This document shows, one piece after another, positions 1-4,821 of a DNA stretch of 5,193 bases. Positions within the stretch are counted from its first letter, which is position 1. Every line of letters starts with the position of its first letter. The position numbers and the translations under genes were made by a program. This DNA is from Desulfatitalea sp. (GTDB lineage: Bacteria > Desulfobacterota > Desulfobacteria > Desulfobacterales > Desulfosarcinaceae). The DNA is taken from positions 1 through 5,193 of the forward strand of contig JABDRH010000484.1 in NCBI GenBank assembly GCA_013041835.1, in the 5' to 3' direction. A model generated the notes under the pieces. That model had not been told where the DNA came from. It did not search any database and worked only from the letters and a program-made list of their open reading frames with translations.

Positions 1-423
1 GATGAAGGGTTGGACCGCATCTATCTGTATTGGCTTCTTTCCGACCGATGGTCATTGAGTATGGAAGGCTTATATGAAGCTTTCAAACAATCCATATATG
101 ACCCGGATCAATTTACTACAATGCGTACGCCACTTACCGTGGGTTACTACCACCCAAAAGGCCTTTCGTGTAAGCTGATATCAACTTACGTAAACCAAGA
201 AGTGATTCATCAATCAAACAAGGAAAATGAGGATTTTTGGGTTTTGGACGCCTCTGTCAACTATCGCCTTCCGAAAAGGCGGGGCGTGATCACGATTGGA
301 GCGCGAAACTTGCTCGATCAAACATTCAGATATCAGGATCATTATTTCGACTCGGAAGAACCCATTATCCCATCACTCATCCCGGAACGTACCATTTATT
401 GCAGGATAGACATTTCAATATAG
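1..423 (+). CDS. C-terminal part of an outer-membrane TonB-receptor-like beta-barrel protein (5' end outside window)
   Basis: The frame is open at the left window edge and ends at TAG 421-423, giving 140 residues. A TTG at position 10 lies inside the gene and is not a credible start. The protein alternates hydrophobic and polar residues as beta strands do, with short turns between. It carries the closing strands typical of TonB-dependent receptors and related barrels: a 'FWVLDASVNYRLPKR' stretch (about residues 79-93), then 'GARNLLDQTFRYQD' (the usual receptor 'N-L-F/L-D' turn, about residues 100-113), then 'IPERTIYCRIDISI' at the C-terminus. Such barrels sit in the outer membrane; some import siderophores, cobalamin or other ligands, and some are fused to TPR domains. 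The plug and any TPR part would lie upstream, so the ligand cannot be told. The last residue is Ile rather than the aromatic residue usual for BAM-assembled barrels. The barrel call is fairly sure; the subfamily is open. Confidence 0.72.
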   Translation, partial: DEGLDRIYLYWLLSDRWSLSMEGLYEAFKQSIYDPDQFTTMRTPLTVGYYHPKGLSCKLISTYVNQEVIHQSNKENEDFWVLDASVNYRLPKRRGVITIGARNLLDQTFRYQDHYFDSEEPIIPSLIPERTIYCRIDISI

Positions 424-487
424 TCGATACGAAAGGAACGTTAACTATCGGTATGGGCTTAACCAGCCTTTACCACAACAAAACATG

Positions 488-493
488 AAAGGA
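488..493 (+). promoter_or_regulatory. Ribosome binding site of the small lipoprotein gene
   Basis: AAAGGA lies 6 nt before ATG 500. This favours ATG 500 over the in-frame ATG 485, which has no purine-rich site in front and would put charged residues ahead of the signal sequence. Confidence 0.55.
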
Positions 494-499
494 AAAGAG

Positions 500-745
500 A
501 TGAAAAAGACTATTGTATGGATTATTGTCATTTGTGCATTAGCAGGAATTACATTCGTGGGTTGCCAGAATTTTGGGAGAAAACCTACTATAATGCCTTT
601 GATAAACATTGCCATTAAATATCATAATTCTTCAATTTGTTGCAAGTACAATATGAACGACCATGGGTCAGATTATCCAATACTATTACCGTGTAACGGT
701 TGTGACAATATACCTAATTGTAATGAGATCTCCTGCCCATGGTGA
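500..745 (+). CDS. Small Cys-rich putative lipoprotein, function unknown
   Basis: This is an 81-residue protein that I do not recognise as a known family. Residues 1-21 look like a lipoprotein signal: Lys2-Lys3, a hydrophobic run (about residues 5-20), then Phe-Val-Gly-Cys at 19-22. That is an acceptable but imperfect lipobox, because Phe replaces the usual Leu at -3. Cys22 would be lipidated and the mature protein would be only 60 residues. The mature part holds six more cysteines (47, 48, 65, 68, 74, 79), including a CC pair and a CxxC, which suggests disulfides in the periplasm or a bound metal. There is no CxxCH haem motif. The start was chosen by its ribosome binding site. The gene follows the barrel gene by 76 bp on the same strand, so the two could be co-transcribed; that link is inference. 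It is AT-rich like the left half of the window. A chance ORF is possible but less likely given the signal sequence and Shine-Dalgarno site. Confidence 0.5.
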   Translation: MKKTIVWIIVICALAGITFVGCQNFGRKPTIMPLINIAIKYHNSSICCKYNMNDHGSDYPILLPCNGCDNIPNCNEISCPW

Positions 746-795
746 CAGTAGCCAAGATGTGATTCAGGCCCAAGGGCTCGCACAAAAAAAGGATT

Positions 796-823
796 GGGGT
801 CAAACCTTGATCTGTGATTTTAA
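796..823 (+). repeat. Left terminal inverted repeat of the element
   Basis: This 28-bp sequence begins GGGGTCAAACCTTGA. It pairs with the reverse complement of 1804-1831 at 27 of 28 positions; the only difference is C at 812, where the partner predicts T. The match stops on both sides: base 795 does not pair with 1832, nor 824 with 1803. This defines the repeat sharply. Confidence 0.85.
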
Positions 824-852
824 TTGACATCCTCATCAAAAATCAGTATTAA
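824..852 (+). promoter_or_regulatory. Candidate sigma-70 promoter inside the element, driving the transposase
   Basis: A consensus -35 box TTGACA (824-829) is followed after 17 bp by TATTAA (847-852), a 4 of 6 match to the -10 box. Transcription would begin near 859, right at the ancestral ATG, so the message from that ATG would be almost leaderless. A 7-bp inverted repeat (TGATTTT 815-821 with AAAATCA 839-845) brackets the -35 box and could form a hairpin when the strand is single, as HUH transposases require. Confidence 0.4.
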
Positions 853-858
853 CGCTTC

Positions 859-906
859 ATGTCACGGCAATGACGAATAGAATACCCCAATGCGCTTTAT
901 CATGTA
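859..906 (+). pseudogene. Detached N-terminus of the transposase, closed off by an in-frame TGA
   Basis: In the same frame as the transposase, ATG 859 reads Met-Ser-Arg-Gln, then TGA at 871-873, then R-I-E-Y-P-N-A-L-Y-H-V up to ATG 907, where the ORF continues as M-S-R-G-N. The block RIEYPNALYHVMSRGN is the standard N-terminus (first beta strand) of this transposase family, where Leu normally stands at the place of the TGA. A single base change from TTA to TGA would explain it. The downstream part therefore belongs to the same protein but is not translated in frame from ATG 859 unless the stop is read through. Confidence 0.8.
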
Positions 907-1827
907 ATGTCGCGCGGCAATGGTGGCCAGAACATCTATTGCAGCGACCAAGACCGTGTTCTTTTCCTATCGCTATTGGAGGAAATAACGGAGCGTTTCA
1001 ATATTGAGATCCACGCCTATGTCTTGATGAGCAACCACTATCATTTGCTGGTCAGGACCCTTGAGGCGAACTTGTCCAAAGCGATGCAGTGGTTAGGGAC
1101 GACTTACACACGCAGATTCAATATTTCCAATCACATGGGTGGGCATCTTTTTCAGGGACGGTTTAAGAGCATCATCGTTCAAAATGACGCTTATTTGTTA
1201 CGTTTGTCGTGTTATATTCACCGCAATCCACTAAGGGCCGGCATTGTTGAAAGGCTGGCCGATTATCAATGGAGCAGTTACCTATATTACGCCTATAAGA
1301 ACAAGAAGCCTCACAACTGGTTAAAGATTCAGTGTCTATTCGCTCAGTTGTCCGGAGATAATAAACATAAAGCCTACAGAACCAAGGTTCAGTATTATTC
1401 GGACGAGGGAAAGCGTATATGGGAGGATGTAAAACACGGATTAATTTACGGCAGCGAAAAATTTATCGCTGAAATCAAAGAACGATTTTTGGGCGATAAC
1501 AAAAATGCCGGGCTTCCTCAGCACAATAGTATGCTGCGGAAATTTAACCCTGAAGAATTATTGGATAAAGATTCCGCGTTTTTAGAGTTTCAAATCGAAT
1601 CCGCCCGCCGATCAAAAAAGATCAGTCCCTCGGATAAGGACCATCGCGATTTGCTTGTCTATTTGCTATGGCAAAGCGGCCGGTTGTCGAACCACTCCAT
1701 TGGTGAATATTTCGGTTTAACCTATTCGGCAGTCAGTCGACGGGTGAAGATCATTGTTGACAGATTGTCCACAGATAGTGAACTGCTACAAAAATATGAA
1801 GGCTTAAAATCACAAATCAAGGTTTGA
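907..1827 (+). CDS. REP-associated tyrosine (IS200-like, Y1_Tnp) transposase, N-terminally clipped
   Basis: This 306-residue HUH single-strand transposase acts on DNA with hairpin or palindromic ends by a covalent tyrosine link. The metal-binding HUH motif is His44-Tyr45-His46 in 'SNHYHLLV'. The likely catalytic tyrosine is Tyr103 in 'CYIHRNPLRAGIV'. Family landmarks 'HLFQGRFKS' (80-88) and 'DYQWSSY' (119-125) are present. The last 70 residues form a separate domain with a helix-turn-helix ('HSIGEYFGLTYSAVSRRV'), resembling the DnaA-like C-terminal domain seen in some long members of the family. The gene lies inside inverted repeats at 796-1831 and stops within the right repeat. The start at ATG 907 is forced: an in-frame TGA at 871 cuts off the conserved first strand. 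No Shine-Dalgarno site is visible before 907. The protein may be unstable or inactive; without its N-terminal strand the HUH sheet would be incomplete. The family call is firm, activity is doubtful. Confidence 0.88.
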   Translation: MSRGNGGQNIYCSDQDRVLFLSLLEEITERFNIEIHAYVLMSNHYHLLVRTLEANLSKAMQWLGTTYTRRFNISNHMGGHLFQGRFKSIIVQNDAYLLRLSCYIHRNPLRAGIVERLADYQWSSYLYYAYKNKKPHNWLKIQCLFAQLSGDNKHKAYRTKVQYYSDEGKRIWEDVKHGLIYGSEKFIAEIKERFLGDNKNAGLPQHNSMLRKFNPEELLDKDSAFLEFQIESARRSKKISPSDKDHRDLLVYLLWQSGRLSNHSIGEYFGLTYSAVSRRVKIIVDRLSTDSELLQKYEGLKSQIKV

Positions 1828-1831
1828 CCCC
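1804..1831 (-). repeat. Right terminal inverted repeat of the element
   Basis: Reverse complement partner of 796-823. It contains the last codons and the TGA stop (1825-1827) of the transposase gene, so the end of the element is also protein-coding. Confidence 0.85.
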
Positions 1832-1863
1832 GCTGATGACCCCGCTGAGTGTGACCCCGCTGA
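1825..1863 (+). repeat. Three copies of a 12-bp unit at the element-Fic junction
   Basis: TGACCCCGCTGA occurs at 1825-1836, 1837-1848 and 1852-1863; the last two are separated by GTG. On the minus strand each unit contains GGGGTCA, the same heptamer that forms the outer end of the element. The first copy overlaps the right terminal repeat. In the Fic frame the units read Thr-Pro-Leu-Met/Ser, making an artificial-looking N-terminus. Confidence 0.85.
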
Positions 1864-2771
1864 TGGACCATATTGGAAAAAATCTTATTGCCGACAACAT
1901 CATGGAGGCAATGAGGGCTGCCGGATATCGCATTACAGAGAATGACCCTTTTGAGGAAAAAGCAGCCATCATTTTTAGTGAGCGCGAGCATTCTCCGCAT
2001 GTCAACCGGATACGGATGAACTGGGCAGAGATGCGTGATGTTGTCCTTGAAAACTTTCCACAAGTACTCTTACCACGCCAAGATACCGAAGCATATCTTA
2101 AACAAGTCGATGATATATTTGTAACTGATGCCTATCATTCACTTTCCATTGAAGGGTACCGTGTTAGTGAGGAGCTTATTGAACGTGTGCGCTCAGGAAA
2201 CTGGGACCCCGAAACAAACCGTAAAGATAAAGAGTACGCAAATGTTTTAGCGGCTCGTGGGTACTGGCAGGCTTTTCAAGCGATGAAGAAAAGTTTGACA
2301 AAGGTTCTAAATAAAAACGCTGCAGGGATAGTTGCAAAGCAGGACCACGCCATATGGTACACAGAGCTGTTTGCCCCTAGTGTAAGTGCAGGCATCATCA
2401 CTGCATCCGATCTTGCTGGTTACCGCAACCAGCCGGTCTATATACAAAAATCAATGCATGTACCGCCCCGCCACGAAGCCGTGCGCGATCTTATGCCGGC
2501 GTTTTTCACTCTATTAGAAGATGAAAAAGAGCCTGCCGCAAGGGCTGTGTTGGGGCATTTTTTCTTTGTATATATACACCCCTATATTGATGGAAACGGC
2601 CGTATGGGAAGATTTCTGATGAATGTGATGTTAGCCGATGGCGGCTATCCATGGACAGTTATTCCACTTGAAACCCGCAATGATTACATGGCCACCCTGG
2701 AAGAAGCGGGCGTAAGACGCAATATTGAACCGTTTTCCAGGTTCTTGGCTGAACTCGTTCAAAAAAGTTGA
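1836..2771 (+). CDS. Fic-domain protein (class II type), N-terminally truncated at the transposon end
   Basis: A Fic domain transfers AMP (or another nucleotide phosphate) to hydroxyl groups on target proteins. From ATG 1836 the protein has 311 residues. The catalytic motif is complete: His248-Pro-Tyr-Ile-Asp252-Gly-Asn254-Gly-Arg-Met-Gly-Arg259. The autoinhibitory (S/T)xxxE(G/N) motif is Ser102-Leu-Ser-Ile-Glu106-Gly107, in front of the Fic core, as in class II. Flanking blocks 'DAYHSLSIEGYRV' and 'MHVPPRHEAVRDLMPAF' match a family that, as I recall it, is about 500 residues long with an N-terminal domain of nearly 200. Here the homology begins only around 'HIGKNLIADNIM', just after the 12-bp repeats, so that domain is missing. 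Possible starts are TTG 1824 (overlapping the transposase stop), ATG 1836 and ATG 1863; none has a clear Shine-Dalgarno site, and 1863 is equally plausible. It may be translated by coupling to the transposase, or be a decaying fragment. Confidence 0.8.
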   Translation: MTPLSVTPLMDHIGKNLIADNIMEAMRAAGYRITENDPFEEKAAIIFSEREHSPHVNRIRMNWAEMRDVVLENFPQVLLPRQDTEAYLKQVDDIFVTDAYHSLSIEGYRVSEELIERVRSGNWDPETNRKDKEYANVLAARGYWQAFQAMKKSLTKVLNKNAAGIVAKQDHAIWYTELFAPSVSAGIITASDLAGYRNQPVYIQKSMHVPPRHEAVRDLMPAFFTLLEDEKEPAARAVLGHFFFVYIHPYIDGNGRMGRFLMNVMLADGGYPWTVIPLETRNDYMATLEEAGVRRNIEPFSRFLAELVQKS

Positions 2772-2847
2772 GTTTCACAACCCTGGCATTTTCTTTCGGC
2801 CATCTTTTTATGCGACATTGGGGTTATGTGTGGGTTTCGTTTTTCGT

Positions 2848-3705
2848 TTATGTCGAGGCGGCTCGGTGTATGCCGAGCAGACGCGCGGCATTGTCATGGC
2901 AGATCATTCGGATTTGATCCCGGTTCAAACCGGCCTGCGCCATCTCGGTAAAATACCGTTGCCCGGCGAGCAGCGGATAATCCGTGCCGAAAAGTACTTT
3001 CTCCGGCCCGGCCAGTTCCAAAGCCAGGCGATAGATATCGGGTCGGTAGAGAAAGGGCGAGGCGGCCGTGTCGAACCAGACATTGGCCAGCACATCGCCG
3101 ACCTCTTTCTTCATCAGGGTGTAGAAGAAGATACCTCCGCCCCAGTGGGCCAGCACCAGGCGATTCATGGGGTACTTTTTTACCAGGGCGTAGATCTGAA
3201 GCAAGGTGTTGCTGGTCTTTCCCGGGTACGGGTGACCCACCGGCTCGTTGGTGTGCACCATCACCGGCCGGTCGTATTGGCGCGCCAGGTCCATGACGGC
3301 ATCCATACCGTCAATGAACTGGCCGTCCATGTCGCCGCAATAGCAGGCCAACTCACCCACACCGGCCATACCGGCCGCAAGACAGCGCTCCACCTCCCGG
3401 GCGGACCAGGACTGCCCGGTCGCCACGCAACAAAATCCCAGCAAACGATCCGGGTAGCGGGCTATCGCTTCAAGAACGTAGTCGTTGTGGCGCCTGCACA
3501 GGTCCTCTGACTGCCAGGGAAAGCCGAACGTCACCGAAAGGTCGATCTGCTGTTCATCCATGGCCTTTACCAGGGCATCGGCACCCACCATTTTGGATTT
3601 TGGCGAAGCATAGAGCAACGCAAAAGCCGGTTCCCCCGCAAAATAAGGGTCACGGGATGCACGGATGTTTTTCGGAAAGATGTGTGTGTGAAAATCAATG
3701 GTCAT
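2848..3705 (-). CDS. Metal-dependent amidohydrolase (Amidohydro_2 / ACMSD-like TIM barrel)
   Basis: The 285-residue protein has the pattern of the Amidohydro_2 (PF04909) branch of the amidohydrolase superfamily, which includes hydrolases and non-oxidative decarboxylases using one Zn-like metal. Metal ligands visible in order are Asp4-Phe-His6-Thr-His8 (strand 1 HxH), His151 in 'PVMVHTNEP', His187 in 'LAHWGGG' (the probable catalytic His) and Asp242 in 'FGTDYPL'. The ending 'DNAARLLGI' is the usual last helix. The length is normal for the family and there is no signal peptide, so it is cytoplasmic. The start ATG (3703-3705) has AGGA 9 nt ahead. It follows the methyltransferase-like gene with only 2 bp between stop and start, so the two are one operon and probably act in one pathway; the substrate cannot be read from sequence. 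It converges on the Fic gene with a 76-bp gap. Confidence 0.88.
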   Translation of the reverse strand: MTIDFHTHIFPKNIRASRDPYFAGEPAFALLYASPKSKMVGADALVKAMDEQQIDLSVTFGFPWQSEDLCRRHNDYVLEAIARYPDRLLGFCCVATGQSWSAREVERCLAAGMAGVGELACYCGDMDGQFIDGMDAVMDLARQYDRPVMVHTNEPVGHPYPGKTSNTLLQIYALVKKYPMNRLVLAHWGGGIFFYTLMKKEVGDVLANVWFDTAASPFLYRPDIYRLALELAGPEKVLFGTDYPLLAGQRYFTEMAQAGLNRDQIRMICHDNAARLLGIHRAAST

Positions 3706-3707
3706 CG

Positions 3708-4562
3708 TTAGCGTTCCTTTTCATGTTCAATCGACATTGCCATCGCTCCTTCAGGGTGCGGTGCCGGGCCTGGCGCCACGTCGCCCCAGGCAAAAACACC
3801 GCTGCCCAGCAGCCCGTCGCTAAGGTTGGCGGTTTCGATGGTCGGCTTGTGCCATACATTGACCAGGAGCATATCCAGCCCGGCTGCGGCCAGCATGGGT
3901 AAATAGGCTTGTTCCAGGGCGATCTTGCGTTCAAGCGGCATGGGACCGGAAGCCAGGTTGGACAAACCGGCGATGGTGCGCACCGGTGCACCCAGCAGGT
4001 CCGGCAAGTGCCGTAGAAGCGTCAACACCGATTGGTTGTGCCGCAAGCCGTCCTGCCACGACAGGGGCGCGATCACGGGGTCGATGATCAAGCGCTCGGG
4101 CGGCAGGCCGGCCGCGATGCATATTTCGAACAAGGAGACCGCCGCCTGCATCAGATCATCGGCGTCAACCGGCACGCGGCCGCCGGGATATAACAGATAG
4201 CCGATGATGTCGGCACCGAAGGATTTGGCCAACGGCAGGAAACGTTCGATACGATCCGGCTCGAGGGAAAAGCCGTTGACAATGGCCTTGCCGCGGCAAG
4301 CCGCCAATCCGGCGGCCATGGCATCGGCATTGGTGGTATCCAGCAAAAGCGACCCCCGGTGGACAGACCGCACCGCGTCCACCAGCAAGCGCATCCGTTC
4401 CCGCGCCTTGCGGGGCAATGGCCCGGAATTGACATCAATGGCTTGGGCGCCGGCCCGAAGGCATGAATGCACCAGGCGCCGGATCGGTTCCGGGTTCATA
4501 TCCGCGACCGCCCGGGCGATGTCCGATCGCACCACATGCAGATTATCAGCGATGATGAGCAT
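3708..4562 (-). CDS. Pterin-binding methyltransferase of the AcsE/MeTr type (methyl-THF:corrinoid methyltransferase-like)
   Basis: The 284-residue protein belongs to the pterin-binding TIM barrels (PF00809: dihydropteroate synthase, MetH folate domain, AcsE). It follows the AcsE plan nearly residue for residue from memory: 'MLIIADN' at the start; Asp43-Val-Asn45 in 'AIDVNSGP'; Asp75 and Asn78 in 'LLLDTTN'; Asn96 in 'IVNGFS'; Asp161-Pro in 'IIDPVIAP'; and Asn202 in 'AGLSNLAS', matching the Asn199 that helps activate the methyl group in MeTr. The DHPS sulfa-type loops are not apparent, so an automatic 'dihydropteroate synthase' label would mislead. About 20 extra, proline-rich residues close the C-terminus. 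Start ATG 4560-4562 was chosen because AAGGAG lies 10 nt ahead and homology begins at once; the upstream in-frame ATG (4634) would add 24 basic residues unlike the family. It is the first gene of an operon with the amidohydrolase. The physiological methyl donor and acceptor are unknown; no corrinoid protein is in view. Confidence 0.82.
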   Translation of the reverse strand: MLIIADNLHVVRSDIARAVADMNPEPIRRLVHSCLRAGAQAIDVNSGPLPRKARERMRLLVDAVRSVHRGSLLLDTTNADAMAAGLAACRGKAIVNGFSLEPDRIERFLPLAKSFGADIIGYLLYPGGRVPVDADDLMQAAVSLFEICIAAGLPPERLIIDPVIAPLSWQDGLRHNQSVLTLLRHLPDLLGAPVRTIAGLSNLASGPMPLERKIALEQAYLPMLAAAGLDMLLVNVWHKPTIETANLSDGLLGSGVFAWGDVAPGPAPHPEGAMAMSIEHEKER

Positions 4563-4572
4563 AAAGCCCTGT

Positions 4573-4578
4573 CTCCTT
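4573..4578 (-). promoter_or_regulatory. Ribosome binding site of the methyltransferase-like gene
   Basis: AAGGAG on the minus strand, 10 nt before ATG 4562. It decides the start in favour of 4562 over the longer frame from 4634. Confidence 0.6.
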
Positions 4579-4619
4579 CTTCCGGTCGGGCAATACCGCC
4601 TGCGCCGGCATCCGGTGTA

Positions 4620-4648
4620 ATTGTACACGACCACTTTATGTTCATAAA
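4620..4648 (-). promoter_or_regulatory. Candidate promoter of the methyltransferase-amidohydrolase operon
   Basis: On the minus strand TTTATG (4648-4643) and TACAAT (4625-4620) are separated by 17 bp. TACAAT matches the -10 consensus at 5 of 6; the -35 match is weak (3 of 6), which would suit an activated promoter. Transcription would start near 4613, leaving a leader of about 50 nt before ATG 4562. Confidence 0.4.
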
Positions 4649-4649
4649 G
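4634..4649. promoter_or_regulatory. Perfect palindrome CTTTATG-TT-CATAAAG, candidate operator
   Basis: Two 7-bp arms with a 2-bp centre overlap the -35 box and upstream spacer of the operon's candidate promoter. The symmetry and placement suit a dimeric regulator. The regulator is not in the window, and it could also serve the divergent cyclophilin gene about 170 bp away. Confidence 0.35.
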
Positions 4650-4720
4650 ACAGCCAGATGTCCATATGCGTTGGAATCACCATGTTGCGCCATCGAGGGA
4701 ATATCAAGAGCGCCTAAAGT

Positions 4721-4748
4721 TTGCTTTAAGCCCTTGCGCGTTTATGGT
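4721..4748 (+). promoter_or_regulatory. Weak candidate promoter of the cyclophilin gene
   Basis: TTGCTT (4721-4726) and TATGGT (4743-4748) with 16 bp between lie about 75 bp before the gene. A second -35-like TTGAAC (4750-4755) has no good -10 partner. Both are poor matches; the intergenic stretch 4563-4821 holds no gene that I can support. Confidence 0.2.
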
Positions 4749-4810
4749 ATTGAACTGGTTTTGCGCCATGGTCGGTAGACGGCCCGTTTTCAACTCAGCT
4801 TTTTATGTGA

Positions 4811-4816
4811 AAGGAG
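4811..4816 (+). promoter_or_regulatory. Ribosome binding site of the cyclophilin gene, supporting a GTG start
   Basis: AAGGAG lies 5 nt before GTG 4822, and the family's N-terminus (M-I-K-L-E-T) begins exactly at that GTG. Confidence 0.75.
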
Positions 4817-4821
4817 TTATT

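Larger units (their letters stand above)
796..1831 (+). mobile_element. REP-associated/IS200-like transposable element with 28-bp terminal inverted repeats
   Basis: The 1036-bp element is delimited by inverted repeats at 796-823 and 1804-1831. It contains one HUH transposase gene and almost nothing else: the left non-coding part is about 35 bp after the repeat, and the right repeat overlaps the 3' end of the gene. The outer ends read GGGGTCA, a terminus often seen beside such transposase genes in deltaproteobacterial genomes (recalled, not searched). No target-site duplication is visible, as expected for HUH transposition. The transposase has lost its first residues to a nonsense codon, so the copy may be immobile unless helped in trans. 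The right end is followed by extra GGGGTCA-containing repeat units and then by a truncated Fic gene. Confidence 0.75.

Noticed and set aside
237..488. Open frame overlapping the end of the barrel gene
   Set aside because: It overlaps the barrel gene in another frame, has no ribosome binding site, and the barrel frame carries the clear family signature.
723..827. Short frame reading from ATG 723 into the left element repeat
   Set aside because: Only about 34 codons, no Shine-Dalgarno site, and half of it is the terminal repeat of the element.
871..873. TGA as a recoded (Sec or Trp) codon
   Set aside because: Family members have Leu here, no reason for selenocysteine in a transposase N-terminus, and other genes in the window use TGA as a normal stop.
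1757..1762. Perfect TTGACA box before the Fic gene as a promoter
   Set aside because: No acceptable -10 box lies 15-19 bp downstream; the box is within transposase coding sequence.
1825..1863. Short repeat array as CRISPR
   Set aside because: Units are 12 bp, essentially tandem, with no spacers and no cas genes.
2784..2809. TGGC/GCCA stem followed by TCTTTTT after the Fic gene as a terminator
   Set aside because: The stem is only 4 bp with an 11-nt loop; too weak to call, though the T-run is suggestive.
2861..2878. Stem GCTCGG/CCGAGC near the end of the amidohydrolase gene as a terminator
   Set aside because: It lies inside the coding region and is not followed by a T-run on the minus strand.
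2725..3510. Long plus-strand open frame opposite the amidohydrolase
   Set aside because: Its translation is compositionally odd with no recognisable motif, while the minus strand encodes a clear amidohydrolase with all metal ligands. It is an antisense shadow.
4204..4620. Plus-strand open frames opposite the methyltransferase-like gene
   Set aside because: They are Arg/Ser-rich shadows produced by GC-rich codons on the other strand; no start site support and no family features.
4685..4769. Direct repeat TTGCGCCAT at 4685-4693 and 4761-4769 in the divergent intergenic region
   Set aside because: Nine bases in two copies 76 bp apart, with no symmetry and no fixed relation to either candidate promoter; could be chance.
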